Shown: piece by piece, positions 18,081 to 26,462 of the stretch
Position numbering within the stretch: position 1 is the first letter of the stretch
Layout of the letters: the number at the start of each line of letters is the position of its first letter
Assembly: GCA_019359125.1 (NCBI GenBank)
Contig: JAHHHY010000011.1
Coordinates: 150,546-214,545, forward strand
Reading direction: 5' to 3'
Origin: Pleurocapsa minor GSE-CHR-MK 17-07R
GTDB taxonomy: Bacteria; Chloroflexota; Anaerolineae; Aggregatilineales; Phototrophicaceae
DNA length: 64,000 nucleotides
Translations under genes and position numbers: made by a program
Notes under the pieces: generated by a model
The model's database searches: none
The model's input: the letters and a program-made list of their open reading frames with translations, nothing else
What the model was told of the DNA's origin: nothing

Positions 18081-19262
18081 ATGCTCAGCTTTGCCAACAC
18101 TCCCGACGGGCAGCCACGCCCGATGCGCACCGGCGACACCGCCTTCACCCGCGACACCATGGGCCGCCGCGTGCCCGGCATCATCCGCTCTGCCATCGCG
18201 GGCAACCCGTCGTATCTGCCGCCGCAGGCCGCCGCGCTGGAGGCCCTGGCCGCCGCGCTGGAAAGCAATGCCGCGCTGCCCGCGCCGTCGCCCGACTGGC
18301 CGGATAGCGCCGACTGGCAGGCGCTGTATGCGCCGCACGCAGGTGAGACGTGGCTGGATGCTGAATGGTTTTTCGCGGAAATCTATGTGTATCGCCTGCT
18401 GCTGGCGGCTGTGCGCTATGACGGCCGACGCATTGGCGACCCGTTCGCGTTTAAGAAGCTGGAAGAAGCCGATTCGCCGTCGCTGCCCGATACCCTGCTG
18501 GCCGGACTCAGCCTGCGCGACCGGCCGATCGCGGAGCGTCTGTCTGGCCTGCTGCATGGCTCGCTGTGGGGCAACCGCATGGACCTCAGCCTGTCGGTGG
18601 CCGCCAGCCTGGGCGTGCAGGGGGCCGACGAAGACCTGATCGCCGATGACCGCGCCGCCGTCATCGCGCAGCTCACCGGCACGCCCGGCGGCCACGTGCA
18701 TGTGGTGGCCGATAACGCGGGCACCGAGCTGGCGCTCGACCTGGTGCTGGTGGACGCCCTGCTGGACTGCGCCGAGTTTGTCACGCTGCATCTGAAACAC
18801 GCGCCGATGTTCGTCAGCGATGCCATGTCGGTCGACCTGCAATACATGTTCAATACCGTGCTCCAGCGCCCGGCCCACCCGGAGCTGGACCGACTGGCGC
18901 ATCGACTGGCCAGCGCGGGCGCGGAACAGCACCGCCTGACGATCACTTCGCTGCCTGTGTGGAATACGCCGCGTTTCGGCTGGCAGCTGCCGCCCGACCT
19001 GCTGGAGCAGTTCGCGGCGGCCAAGCTGGTCATCTTCAAGGGCGACCTGAATTACCGCCGTCTGGTGGGCGATGCCATGTGGCCGCCTGCCACGCCATTC
19101 GCACAGGCGGTGGGCTATTTTCCCGGGCCGGTGCTGGCGCTGCGCACCCTGAAAAGCGAGCCGATCGCCGGGCTGGCCGAGGGCGTAGCCGAGGCGCTGG
19201 ATGCCGAAGACCCCAACTGGCGGCTGAACGGTCGCCGTGGGGTCATTCAGTTCAAGCCGTGA
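18081..19262 (+). CDS. DUF89/ARMT1-like damage-control phosphatase family protein
   Basis: 393 aa from ATG 18081; an in-frame GTG at 18069 is possible. The signature of the DUF89 fold is present: a metal-binding Asp-Asn pair in VVADNAGTELALD, and near the C-terminus VIFKGDLNYRRLVGD. The N-terminal helical part includes FFAEIYVYRLLLAAVRYDG. Family members hydrolyse damaged or excess sugar phosphates with a divalent metal; human ARMT1 was also reported to methylate. A phosphatase role in the cytoplasm is the safer reading. No operon partner is evident. Confidence 0.85.
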   Translation: MLSFANTPDGQPRPMRTGDTAFTRDTMGRRVPGIIRSAIAGNPSYLPPQAAALEALAAALESNAALPAPSPDWPDSADWQALYAPHAGETWLDAEWFFAEIYVYRLLLAAVRYDGRRIGDPFAFKKLEEADSPSLPDTLLAGLSLRDRPIAERLSGLLHGSLWGNRMDLSLSVAASLGVQGADEDLIADDRAAVIAQLTGTPGGHVHVVADNAGTELALDLVLVDALLDCAEFVTLHLKHAPMFVSDAMSVDLQYMFNTVLQRPAHPELDRLAHRLASAGAEQHRLTITSLPVWNTPRFGWQLPPDLLEQFAAAKLVIFKGDLNYRRLVGDAMWPPATPFAQAVGYFPGPVLALRTLKSEPIAGLAEGVAEALDAEDPNWRLNGRRGVIQFKP

Positions 19263-19274
19263 GTTCATCGCGCA

Positions 19275-19721
19275 TTACTGGCTGAGCAGATAGACCACCA
19301 GCGCATTCGCCTGATCGTCGTCCAGGATGGCGCTGAAATCCGGCATCACACCCGGCTGGCACGGGCCTTCGGGGCAGTTTGGCGCGATGACCGCGTTGGG
19401 CTGCATGATCGCCTGATACACGTAGGCGGCGTCGTGGCGCGCGCCTATGCCTGTCAGGTTCGGGCCGGTGTCGCCCACCGTGCCAGCCATGTCGAGCGTG
19501 TGGCACGAGCCGCACACACGCGTCTGGAAGAGCAGCTCACCATAGGCGATCTGGTCAGTGGTATCGACGCCGCTGGTGCTTTCGCGGATGTCCGCAATCA
19601 GCGTGCGCCGAAAGGCGAAGTATCCGCCGACGACGGCGCCGATGATGATGACGATGGCGATCCCTGTGATCAGGGCGCGATTAAGAGAACCGGACTGCTG
19701 TGAGCCGAGCTGCGAATTCAT
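19275..19721 (-). CDS. Membrane-anchored c-type cytochrome
   Basis: 148 aa. An N-terminal helix (about 15-38, ALITGIAIVIIIGAVVGGYF) anchors the protein. One heme site, CGSCH, lies in LFQTRVCGSCHTLDMAG, and Met in GVMPDFSAIL is the likely sixth ligand. The fold is a class I mono-heme cytochrome on the outer face of the membrane, shuttling electrons. It converges with the DUF89 gene, separated by 12 bp, and no respiratory complex gene is adjacent. Confidence 0.88.
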   Translation of the reverse strand: MNSQLGSQQSGSLNRALITGIAIVIIIGAVVGGYFAFRRTLIADIRESTSGVDTTDQIAYGELLFQTRVCGSCHTLDMAGTVGDTGPNLTGIGARHDAAYVYQAIMQPNAVIAPNCPEGPCQPGVMPDFSAILDDDQANALVVYLLSQ

Positions 19722-19833
19722 ATGCTGTTGAGCCTCGCTGACTAAATTGGGTTTACACTGTTTACGCTAAACGGCGCTGCCAGGTTGCAATGAGTTTTCA
19801 GGGGAGCTATCGCCGCCGCGCGTTTTGTTATAT

Positions 19834-19848
19834 GTGTTTAGTAAACAC
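19834..19848. promoter_or_regulatory. Dyad GTGTTTA-G-TAAACAC
   Basis: A perfect 15-bp dyad in the divergent region between the cytochrome gene and the beta-helix gene. A related site, GTTTA-CGC-TAAAC, is at 19760-19772, nearer the cytochrome start. Both could bind one dimeric regulator; which one is unknown. Confidence 0.45.
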
Positions 19849-19963
19849 TGTATATGTAATTCTGTCAAGGGGTTTGCGCAAAGCCATCTTTATGCGCGGC
19901 GCAGGACGACGCATGCTATCGTGAAGGCAGACTTTTGTGCGGCCCATCTGCCGGAGCATCGCC

Positions 19964-21502
19964 ATGAACCGCCTGTTTATTGTTGTCATTGCCTGCCTGA
20001 TGCTGCTTGTCGCGCGCCATGCTGTTGCGCAATCGCGCCTGCTTCCCCCGTATGACATCGGGACGCCGGATGTGGCCGCGCTGTATGTGTCGCCGCAGGG
20101 AGATGACAATGCCGACGGGACAGCCGCGGAATCGGCCGTGCGTTCGCTGAGCGAGGCGCTGCGCCGCATCCCCCGTGGCGAAGACCTGACGCAGGGCGTG
20201 CACATTTTCATCGCGCCGGGCGATTACAGCACCGGCGACCTGACCCCGCACTATATCGAAAGCATCCACGGCACGGCATCGGCGCCGGTCATCATCGAGG
20301 CCAGCGGCGGGCAAGATACCGTCTTTCTGGCCCCGCTGAACCTGTTTGACGCGCGCTATGTCTATCTGCTTAATGTGAATGTCGCCAGCGCGGCGGATCC
20401 GTTCCACTGCGAGCAGTGCGACCACCTGCTGCTGCGCGGCAATACCTTCACCGGCTCTGACCCGGAAACTTACGAGACACAGGAGACGGTCAAGATCAAC
20501 CAGTCGACCAACATCTACGTGGAAGACAACCTGATCTCCGGCGCGTGGGACAACGCGGTCGATTTTGTCGCGGTGCAGGGCGGCCATTTCATCGGCAATC
20601 GCATCTTCAATGCGGGCGACTGGTGCATGTACCTGAAGGGCGGCTCGGCTGATTTCATCGTCACAGCCAACGAGATATTCGACTGCGGCACGGGCGGCTT
20701 CACCGCCGGGCAGGGGACTGGTTTCCAGTTCATGACCCCGCCGTATCTGCAATATGAGGCCTACGATATCGCCTTCATCGACAATTTGATTCACGACACG
20801 CAAGGCGCGGGTATTGGCGTTCAGGGCGGCTATCGCATCCTGGTCGCCGCCAATACGATGGTCGAGGTGGGGGCGCGCAGCCATCTGCTCGAGGTCGTGC
20901 ACGGCCACCGCTCGTGCGACGGCCAGCCGGGCGACGAGGGCCGCGACCGCTGCGAGGCGTATCTGGCGGCGGGCGGCTGGGGCACCACTGTGGTGGATGA
21001 TGGCACGAACTACGTCCGCATCCCCAACCGCGAGGTCGTCATCGCCAACAACATCGTCGTCAATACCGTCACGCCCAGCGCCTATCAGGTTTTCACGATT
21101 TTCGGGCCGTTTGACGACGCACCCAATCTGGGCAGCGGCGTCCCCTCGCCCGCGCTTGCTGACGAGGCGCTGTATATCGTCGGCAACGCCATCTGGAATG
21201 CGGGTGAAGCGCGACCGCTGGGCATCGAGCCGGGCTTTGAGTCGGGCTGCGCTGAGACAAATCCGACCTGCAACCTGGCGCAGGTGGGGCGCGACAACAG
21301 CATCGATGCGCTGGCCAACCTGCTGGCGAACCCGTCCGCCGGCGATTACAGCCTCACCAGCGTCGTGCCTGCCGTGCCGGTTCCGGCTTTCGCGCCGTGG
21401 GATGTCCCCGTGCCTGAGACGGATTCCGTGCGCACCGCGCTCGGCCTGCTGGCTGCCTACGCCAGCGCGGGCGCGCTCACGATGACGCAGGGCGGCGGCT
21501 GA
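19964..21502 (+). CDS. Secreted parallel beta-helix protein
   Basis: 512 aa from ATG 19964. MNRLFIVVIACLMLLVARHA followed by VAQ is a signal peptide. The mature part repeats short beta-turn units, such as YLLNVNVASA, LLLRGNTFTGS, IYVEDNLISG, HFIGNRIFNAG and FIVTANEIFD, typical of right-handed parallel beta-helix (pectate-lyase-like) proteins. It starts LYVSPQGDDNADGT, a form common in DUF1565-type surface proteins. A carbohydrate-binding or lyase role outside the cell is plausible, but no catalytic triad was assigned. Several Cys pairs may form disulfides. Confidence 0.8.
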   Translation: MNRLFIVVIACLMLLVARHAVAQSRLLPPYDIGTPDVAALYVSPQGDDNADGTAAESAVRSLSEALRRIPRGEDLTQGVHIFIAPGDYSTGDLTPHYIESIHGTASAPVIIEASGGQDTVFLAPLNLFDARYVYLLNVNVASAADPFHCEQCDHLLLRGNTFTGSDPETYETQETVKINQSTNIYVEDNLISGAWDNAVDFVAVQGGHFIGNRIFNAGDWCMYLKGGSADFIVTANEIFDCGTGGFTAGQGTGFQFMTPPYLQYEAYDIAFIDNLIHDTQGAGIGVQGGYRILVAANTMVEVGARSHLLEVVHGHRSCDGQPGDEGRDRCEAYLAAGGWGTTVVDDGTNYVRIPNREVVIANNIVVNTVTPSAYQVFTIFGPFDDAPNLGSGVPSPALADEALYIVGNAIWNAGEARPLGIEPGFESGCAETNPTCNLAQVGRDNSIDALANLLANPSAGDYSLTSVVPAVPVPAFAPWDVPVPETDSVRTALGLLAAYASAGALTMTQGGG

Positions 21503-21554
21503 AAACATTCCCCGAAGTTGACCGCTCTGTCGAAAACTTCATGCCCGCATCCTC

Positions 21555-21585
21555 TTGACTCTGACGTGACGTCAGGGTTTATGAT
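21555..21585 (+). promoter_or_regulatory. MerR-type promoter with 19-bp spacer and dyad
   Basis: TTGACT (21555-21560) and TATGAT (21580-21585) are separated by 19 bp, as in promoters twisted open by MerR proteins. The spacer contains the dyad CTGACGTGACGTCAG (21561-21575), extended to ACTCTGACG/CGTCAGGGT with one mismatch. It lies 29 bp before the MerR gene, so autoregulation is likely. Confidence 0.75.
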
Positions 21586-21613
21586 GCGGGATGTGTTCGA
21601 GGAGTGAGCTGCG

Positions 21614-22417
21614 GTGTACACAGTCAAACAGATTTCCGGGCTGGCGGGCGTCAGCGTGCGGACCCTGCATTATTACGACGAAATCGGCCTGCTGCGGCCG
21701 TCGCAGGTGGGCGAGAACGGCTATCGCTATTACGACGATGCCGCGCTGCTGAAGCTTCAGCAGATCCTGTTTTACCGCGAGATCGGGCTGGAGCTGATGC
21801 AGATTCGCGACATCGTGCACAGCCCCGACTTCGACGTGCAGGCGGCTCTGCGTTCGCACCGGGCCGTGCTGGAAAGCCGGATGGCGCGCATGCAGCACCT
21901 GATCGACACGATCGACAACACCGTGAAGCATGTGTCTGGAGGCAAAGCTATGAGCGGAAAAGACCTGTTTGAAGGCTTCAGCGAGGAACAGCAGCAGCAG
22001 TACACACGCGAGGCCAGATTGCAGTACGGCCCGGACATCGTCAATGCGTCGGTGAAACGCTGGAACAGCTACAGCAAAGAGAAACAGCAGCAGATTATGG
22101 CCGAGTCCAGCCAGATATATACCGAGCTGGCGCAGGCGATCGACGCTGAAAAGTCGCCCACTAGCCCGGAAGTGCAGGCCGTGCTGGAGCGCTGGCACGA
22201 GAACATCCGCTGGTTTTACGAGCCGACGCTGGAAATCCTGCGCGGGCTGGGCATGGGCTATAACGCAGACCCCGGGTTCATCGCCACCTTCACGAAGTAT
22301 CATGCCGGGCTGCCCGCGTTTCTGGAAAGCGCGATCAGCACCTATGTTGACGAGCTGGAGACCGCCGAAATCACGCGCATGCTGGAAGACGATGATGAGG
22401 GCCGGGCCCGGCGCTAG
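21614..22417 (+). CDS. MerR family regulator with TipAS-like effector domain
   Basis: 267 aa, GTG start behind GAGGAG. The winged helix at 1-70 is typical (YTVKQISGLAGVSVRTLHYY, then RYYDDAALLKLQQILFYREIG), followed by a dimerisation coiled coil (about 75-115). From about 120 a helical globin-like TipAS domain follows (GKDLFEGFSEEQQQQYTREA). TipA-type regulators respond to thiopeptide or other multidrug ligands and activate their own promoter. No efflux gene is adjacent, so it may act only on itself or at a distance. Confidence 0.88.
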   Translation: MYTVKQISGLAGVSVRTLHYYDEIGLLRPSQVGENGYRYYDDAALLKLQQILFYREIGLELMQIRDIVHSPDFDVQAALRSHRAVLESRMARMQHLIDTIDNTVKHVSGGKAMSGKDLFEGFSEEQQQQYTREARLQYGPDIVNASVKRWNSYSKEKQQQIMAESSQIYTELAQAIDAEKSPTSPEVQAVLERWHENIRWFYEPTLEILRGLGMGYNADPGFIATFTKYHAGLPAFLESAISTYVDELETAEITRMLEDDDEGRARR

Positions 22418-22593
22418 TGGTGTGCCGGATTGCTCACCTGCCCACAGCATAAAAAACCTGCAAACAACCGCCCCTATGCCATGCGAGACCCGTCAGGGCG
22501 CTGATTGCGCCATTCGCAAAATGGGACTAGAGTGATTTTACAGGGTTGTAACGCCCGTCAGTTTGGCGGTTTGGTTGCAGAAAAGTGAGTATC

Positions 22594-24162
22594 ATGGGCA
22601 AGGACATACTCAATTCCGTGACCCGTCCAAACGCGGTGAAGCCCGTCACCACGACTTCCCCCGTTTTGCCGGTCTCCGATGCTCAACCTGAAAGCGTGCC
22701 CTCGGCACGTTCCGTCATTCGTTTGCAGGGGGTCATCGGCAATCAGGCGGTACAGCGCATGCTGACGCCCAAGCCAGCCATCACCCCGCAGGCGTCCACG
22801 ACCCCGGTCATCAACCGCGGCTTCTTCGATGATGTGCTGAATGCGGTCGGCCTGGGCGAAGAAGAGGAAGAGACCGAGGAGACCGAAGCTGAATCGGAAG
22901 GGCCGGTGGATGAGGCCACGACCGACGAAGCCGAAGAAACCGAGGAGACCTCCGAGGAGCTGGAAGAAGAGGAAGTCACCAGCAGCGGTTCGGTCTTTGA
23001 CGACATCCTCGATGCCATCGGCATGGGCGAGTCTGAAGAAGAGGGCGGCTCTGAAGGGACGGGCACCGAAGAAGAGGAAAGCACCAGCATCATCGACGAC
23101 ATCCTCGAAGCGGTGGGCCTGGGCGGCTCTGACTCTGACGACATCTATGAAGAAGCGGAAGCCGAGAGCGAAGAAGAGGGCCAGTCGCTGTGGGACACCA
23201 TCAGCGATTTCATCGACGAGGTGGTGACCGATGTCGAAGGCGCGATTTTCCGCTGGACGCGGGCTGACCGCGCGCGCATCTCGGCCCAGATTCAGCCGAA
23301 TGTGCTGACGACTTTCCAGGCCGGGCGCATCGAAGGGGCCGTCAACCGCATGGAAGACGACGCCTACGACCGCTTCCGCATCATCCTGGGCAATGCCAAC
23401 AGCGATATGGAATTTGCCTTCATCTGCAAGGCGCTGTCGGCCGGCCACACCATTGACGAGGTCGAGGAATTTGCCGATACCATCAACGGCCTGGGTGAGC
23501 GCTGGATGATCCAGAACCTGAACGTCGTTGATGAGGCGACCGAGGAAGGCGAGACAGGCACCGGCATTCAGCAGCAGTTTGGCAACAGCTGCGGCCCGAC
23601 ATCGCTTCAGCTTATCCGCGCGCAGGCCGACCCGATTTACGCGCTGGCGCTGCATTCCGCCGGCCCGGTGGATACGGCCGTGGATGATGCCAAGTCCAAC
23701 CCCGAAAATTCGCCCAACTCGGTCATGTCTGATGAGCAGAATGCCATCCTGCAGGGCCACGCCGACAAAGGCACGGGCAATGCCGCCACGGACCGCAGCA
23801 ATCCCACCGGCGGCGCGTGGGTGGAAGAAGATATGAACGCGCTGGCAGGCACCACCGGCCTGACCTTCACCACCAAGATCATCGGCACGGCCATCACGCT
23901 GAACGAGGCGATTGACGTGCTGAAGACCAATCTGACGCAGGGTATCCATGTCCCTATCGTGGTGGGCGGCTCGGTGGGCGACACCGCGCATTACGTGGTC
24001 GCGCTGAACTGGGCGCAGAATCGCATTCAGATTCACGACGTGTGGGCTGGCAGCACGGTCTGGCGCACCGAAGAAGACCTGCGTAACAGCACGCTCAACC
24101 TGCCCAGCAATCACACGATGCTCACGGCAGTCGATGAGCCCACCCGGGCGGAAGAAGACTAA
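22594..24162 (+). CDS. Cassette 2: LQ-GN leader, acidic repeats, papain/C39-like protein
   Basis: 522 aa from ATG 22594; GTG 22585 is an alternative. Leader VIRLQGVIGNQAVQRMLTPK at 41-60. Residues 75-215 are strongly acidic with three copies of a hydrophobic motif: FDDVLNAVGLG (78-88), FDDILDAIGMG (135-145) and IDDILEAVGLG (167-177), with a weaker fourth (DTISDFIDEVV). The C-terminal core matches cassette 1: Gln328, Cys333 in NSCGPT, His466 in DTAHYVV and Asp482 in IHDVWAG. No signal peptide or membrane helix. The acidic segment is absent from cassette 1, so the linker has been replaced. A partner gene follows after 2 bp. Likely an eCIS-type cargo or toxin; function unproved. Confidence 0.7.
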   Translation: MGKDILNSVTRPNAVKPVTTTSPVLPVSDAQPESVPSARSVIRLQGVIGNQAVQRMLTPKPAITPQASTTPVINRGFFDDVLNAVGLGEEEEETEETEAESEGPVDEATTDEAEETEETSEELEEEEVTSSGSVFDDILDAIGMGESEEEGGSEGTGTEEEESTSIIDDILEAVGLGGSDSDDIYEEAEAESEEEGQSLWDTISDFIDEVVTDVEGAIFRWTRADRARISAQIQPNVLTTFQAGRIEGAVNRMEDDAYDRFRIILGNANSDMEFAFICKALSAGHTIDEVEEFADTINGLGERWMIQNLNVVDEATEEGETGTGIQQQFGNSCGPTSLQLIRAQADPIYALALHSAGPVDTAVDDAKSNPENSPNSVMSDEQNAILQGHADKGTGNAATDRSNPTGGAWVEEDMNALAGTTGLTFTTKIIGTAITLNEAIDVLKTNLTQGIHVPIVVGGSVGDTAHYVVALNWAQNRIQIHDVWAGSTVWRTEEDLRNSTLNLPSNHTMLTAVDEPTRAEED

Positions 24163-24164
24163 TC

Positions 24165-24575
24165 ATGCCAATCGATGCGTTCCGCGATTACACCCTTCAG
24201 GAGCAGCGCGATCTCGACCTGTTGCAGTTGTTCGACAGCGGCATTCGCGGGGAAGATGGCCGGCTGACGCCAGAGCTGCAGGGCGTCGGGGTGGTGGCGA
24301 TGGCAGTGCAGGCGCTTGACCATGGCGTCAAGGTGGACATGCTGGGGCGCATCGCCTACGCGGCGTCAAAGGCCACGCTGGAGTCCCTGCGCAAGTATCC
24401 CGAAGACCTGACCGAGGAGCTGGACAAGCGCGGGCACGGCCACTTTGCCGATGTCATCCGCGCGGGCATGGCGCATATCCACACCCAGCAGGATGGCATC
24501 GCCTTTGCGCGCTGGCTGTCGCTGGTGCACCAGATGGCGCGCACGCGCACCACCCAGCCCACGCAGGACGAATAA
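24165..24575 (+). CDS. Cassette 2 partner protein, unknown family
   Basis: 136 aa, helical and soluble, starting 2 bp after the stop of the Cys-protein gene, which suggests translational coupling. It is homologous to 13546-13941: shared DYT, EQ, LDL, LFD-x-G, DG, TLE, PED and a C-terminal WL. An internal GHGHF near residue 84-88 is specific to this copy. Because both cassettes keep one partner behind one Cys-protein, the pairs have probably co-diverged. Immunity, chaperone or delivery adaptor are the main options. Confidence 0.75.
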   Translation: MPIDAFRDYTLQEQRDLDLLQLFDSGIRGEDGRLTPELQGVGVVAMAVQALDHGVKVDMLGRIAYAASKATLESLRKYPEDLTEELDKRGHGHFADVIRAGMAHIHTQQDGIAFARWLSLVHQMARTRTTQPTQDE

Positions 24576-24590
24576 GCTGTCACGACACAC

Positions 24591-24626
24591 AGCGGGGCGC
24601 ATCGTGATGAGTCGATGCGCCCCGCT
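24591..24626. terminator. Bidirectional terminator
   Basis: AGCGGGGCGCATCG (24591-24604) pairs with CGATGCGCCCCGCT (24613-24626): a perfect 14-bp stem with an 8-nt loop, followed by TTGTTTATG. It lies between the convergent cassette 2 partner gene and the phosphatase gene and can serve both. Confidence 0.8.
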
Positions 24627-24635
24627 TGTTTATGT

Positions 24636-25376
24636 TCAGGGCTGGTCAAGCAGGCGGCCCCGCAGGCGGGCACGCTGCGCGTCACTCAGCCCCAGCTGAC
24701 GGATATAGGCAGGGATGCTTTCGTAACGCTGCTCTGTATAGGCCAGCAGGTCGAGCATATCTTCGCGGTTGCTGGAGAGCAGGCGTTTCAGCACTTCCGT
24801 GCTGCCATTCTGTTTGGCCTGCTCCATCATCTGGGGCAGCAGGTGCTGCATCGCCTCGGCCGTCAGCGCATAGTCGTCGGCAATGTCGTCATGCCCTACG
24901 CCCGCCAGCCCCAGCAGCAGTGCCGCCACCACGCCAGTGCGGTCTTTGCCGGCCGTGCAGTGGAACACCACCGCACCCTGGTCAGCATCGGCAATCGCGC
25001 TGAGCGTCTCGGACAGCCCTGCCTGGCATTCGTCAATAAAGTATCGATAGATGGTGGCCATGTCTGGAATCTGCGATGCGTCCGGGGTGGCATGCACGGC
25101 CCGCAGGATGGGGATATTCAGGTAGCGCACGTCTGACGAGCGCGCAAACACATTTGGCTGTGCTGCAATCTCGCTGGCATGGCGCAGGTCGATCATCGTG
25201 CGGACGCCCCGGTTGATCAGCGCGCGCTGGTCGTCTTCGTTCAGGCGGTGCATGCCATCAGCCCGGAACAACGTCCCCCAGCGGGTTATCCCTGTGTCGG
25301 CCTGATAGCCGCCCAGGTCGCGTACGTTGGTTGCCCCGCTCAGCGTGACCCAGCGGGATGCAGTGACAGTCTCCAT
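24636..25376 (-). CDS. Tyrosine-protein phosphatase family protein
   Basis: 246 aa. The active-site loop HCTAGKDRTG fits CX5R, with catalytic Cys and Arg. The N-terminus VTLSGATNVRDLGGYQAD and RADGMHRLNEDDQRALINRG are typical of the bacterial Tyr_phosphatase3 group (MptpB/LMOf type), which acts on phosphotyrosine, phosphoserine or phosphoinositides. No signal peptide. It is a single gene convergent with cassette 2. Substrate is unknown. Confidence 0.88.
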   Translation of the reverse strand: METVTASRWVTLSGATNVRDLGGYQADTGITRWGTLFRADGMHRLNEDDQRALINRGVRTMIDLRHASEIAAQPNVFARSSDVRYLNIPILRAVHATPDASQIPDMATIYRYFIDECQAGLSETLSAIADADQGAVVFHCTAGKDRTGVVAALLLGLAGVGHDDIADDYALTAEAMQHLLPQMMEQAKQNGSTEVLKRLLSSNREDMLDLLAYTEQRYESIPAYIRQLGLSDAQRARLRGRLLDQP

Positions 25377-25640
25377 AGCGGCTCCTGTTAAACCAACCGA
25401 ACGTTATCTCCATACAGATGATGCTGATCCAATATGAAATTAAGTTATAAATTTCGTAAAGTGTTTATGCAAATACGCGCATGAATCATTAATCTTCTGG
25501 CGTAAACACTTAGTGACCTGCGGCTGTAATTCTTAAGGCGCGAACGGCGTGTGCGAGGATAGCGCATGTTCCTGCTGCTACTCTTTGCCTGTTTACGCAG
25601 TAACCCGGGGCAAACAGAGTGCTTCCTGCCTGACCTGAAA
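25377..25640. other. Intergenic region with GTTTAC half-sites
   Basis: No gene is seen. The region upstream of the phosphatase has GTGTTTATGC (25461-25470), GCGTAAACAC (about 25500-25509) and GTTTACGC (25591-25598), resembling the dyads near 19760 and 19834. AT-rich sequence around 25430-25460 could hold the phosphatase promoter. Confidence 0.3.
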
Positions 25641-25685
25641 ACACAGCAGCCCGTGGCGGGTCATCATCCCCACGGGCTACTGTGT
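25641..25685. terminator. Long hairpin
   Basis: ACACAGCAGCCCGTGG (25641-25656) pairs with CACGGGCTACTGTGT (25671-25685) with one internal mismatch and a loop rich in tcatcat. It looks like a terminator for leftward transcription across the fragment at 25716-25844. Confidence 0.5.
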
Positions 25686-25715
25686 TATCTGACTGATAAG
25701 CGGCAGTTGACCTGT

Positions 25716-25844
25716 TTACACCGGCGCCACCACGCAGGCCAGCGGGCCGCAGTCGAAGGTCGGCTCTGGCTCCAAGGTGGGCGCAATGGGAATGCAGTAC
25801 GCTGGTGGGGTGCTGCATCCGGTTTCAACGCGACCGAAACAGCA
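25716..25844 (-). pseudogene. Possible 3' remnant of a gene, Cys/Pro-rich
   Basis: Read leftward, 42 codons are open between TAA at 25845-25847 and TAA at 25716-25718, with no start codon. The translation ends TLEPEPTFDCGPLACVVAPV, which looks like a natural Pro/Cys-rich protein end, and a hairpin follows 31 bp later as after a gene. It may be the tail of a decayed gene; chance cannot be ruled out. Confidence 0.25.
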
Positions 25845-25898
25845 TTATCATAGTCATAGTGCTGACCGGCTTTATCCTGCCTGGCCCAGAGGGATTCC

Positions 25899-26462
25899 AT
25901 GGAAACTAAGAGAGAATTGTCGCCTGAACAGCGTGACGACCTGCTGACCACGCTGAAGATGCGTTTTGAGAAGAACATGCAGCACCATCCTGGCCTTGAG
26001 TGGGCGGCTATCCAGACAAAGCTGGAGGCCAGCCCGGCAAAACTATGGTCACTCTCTGAAATGGAGCGCACCGGCGGTGAACCGGATGTCATCGGTCGTG
26101 ACCGGGAGACAGGCGAATACATCTTCTGCGATTGCTCCCCCGAAAGCCCGGACGGCCGCAGAAGCTTTTGCTATGACCGCCAGGCGCTGGACGCGAGGAA
26201 AGAAGCCAAGCCCAAGAATAATGCGCTGGATATGGCCGCTGACATCGGCATCGAGATTCTGACGGAAGACCAGTATCGGGAGCTGCAAACGCTTGGGAAA
26301 TTCGATACCAAAACATCGAGCTGGCTGAAAACTCCACCGGAGATCAGAAAACTGGGCGGCGCGATTTTTGGTGACCGCCGCTACAACACGGTGTTCATGT
26401 ATCACAACGGGGCGGAATCGTATTACGCATCCCGTGGCTTTCGCGGGGCGCTGAGGGTATAA
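25899..26462 (+). CDS. DUF4256 family protein
   Basis: 187 aa, soluble. The sequence follows DUF4256 closely: LSPEQRDDLLTTLKMRFEKN, LSEMERTGGEPDVIG, FCDCSPESPDGRRSFCYDRQ and a C-terminal RRYNTVFMYHNGAESYYASR. Length is normal for the family, whose function is not known; the two conserved Cys near FCDC and the SYYASRGFRG end are its hallmarks. It is monocistronic. GC is slightly lower than in neighbouring genes. Confidence 0.85.
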   Translation: METKRELSPEQRDDLLTTLKMRFEKNMQHHPGLEWAAIQTKLEASPAKLWSLSEMERTGGEPDVIGRDRETGEYIFCDCSPESPDGRRSFCYDRQALDARKEAKPKNNALDMAADIGIEILTEDQYRELQTLGKFDTKTSSWLKTPPEIRKLGGAIFGDRRYNTVFMYHNGAESYYASRGFRGALRV

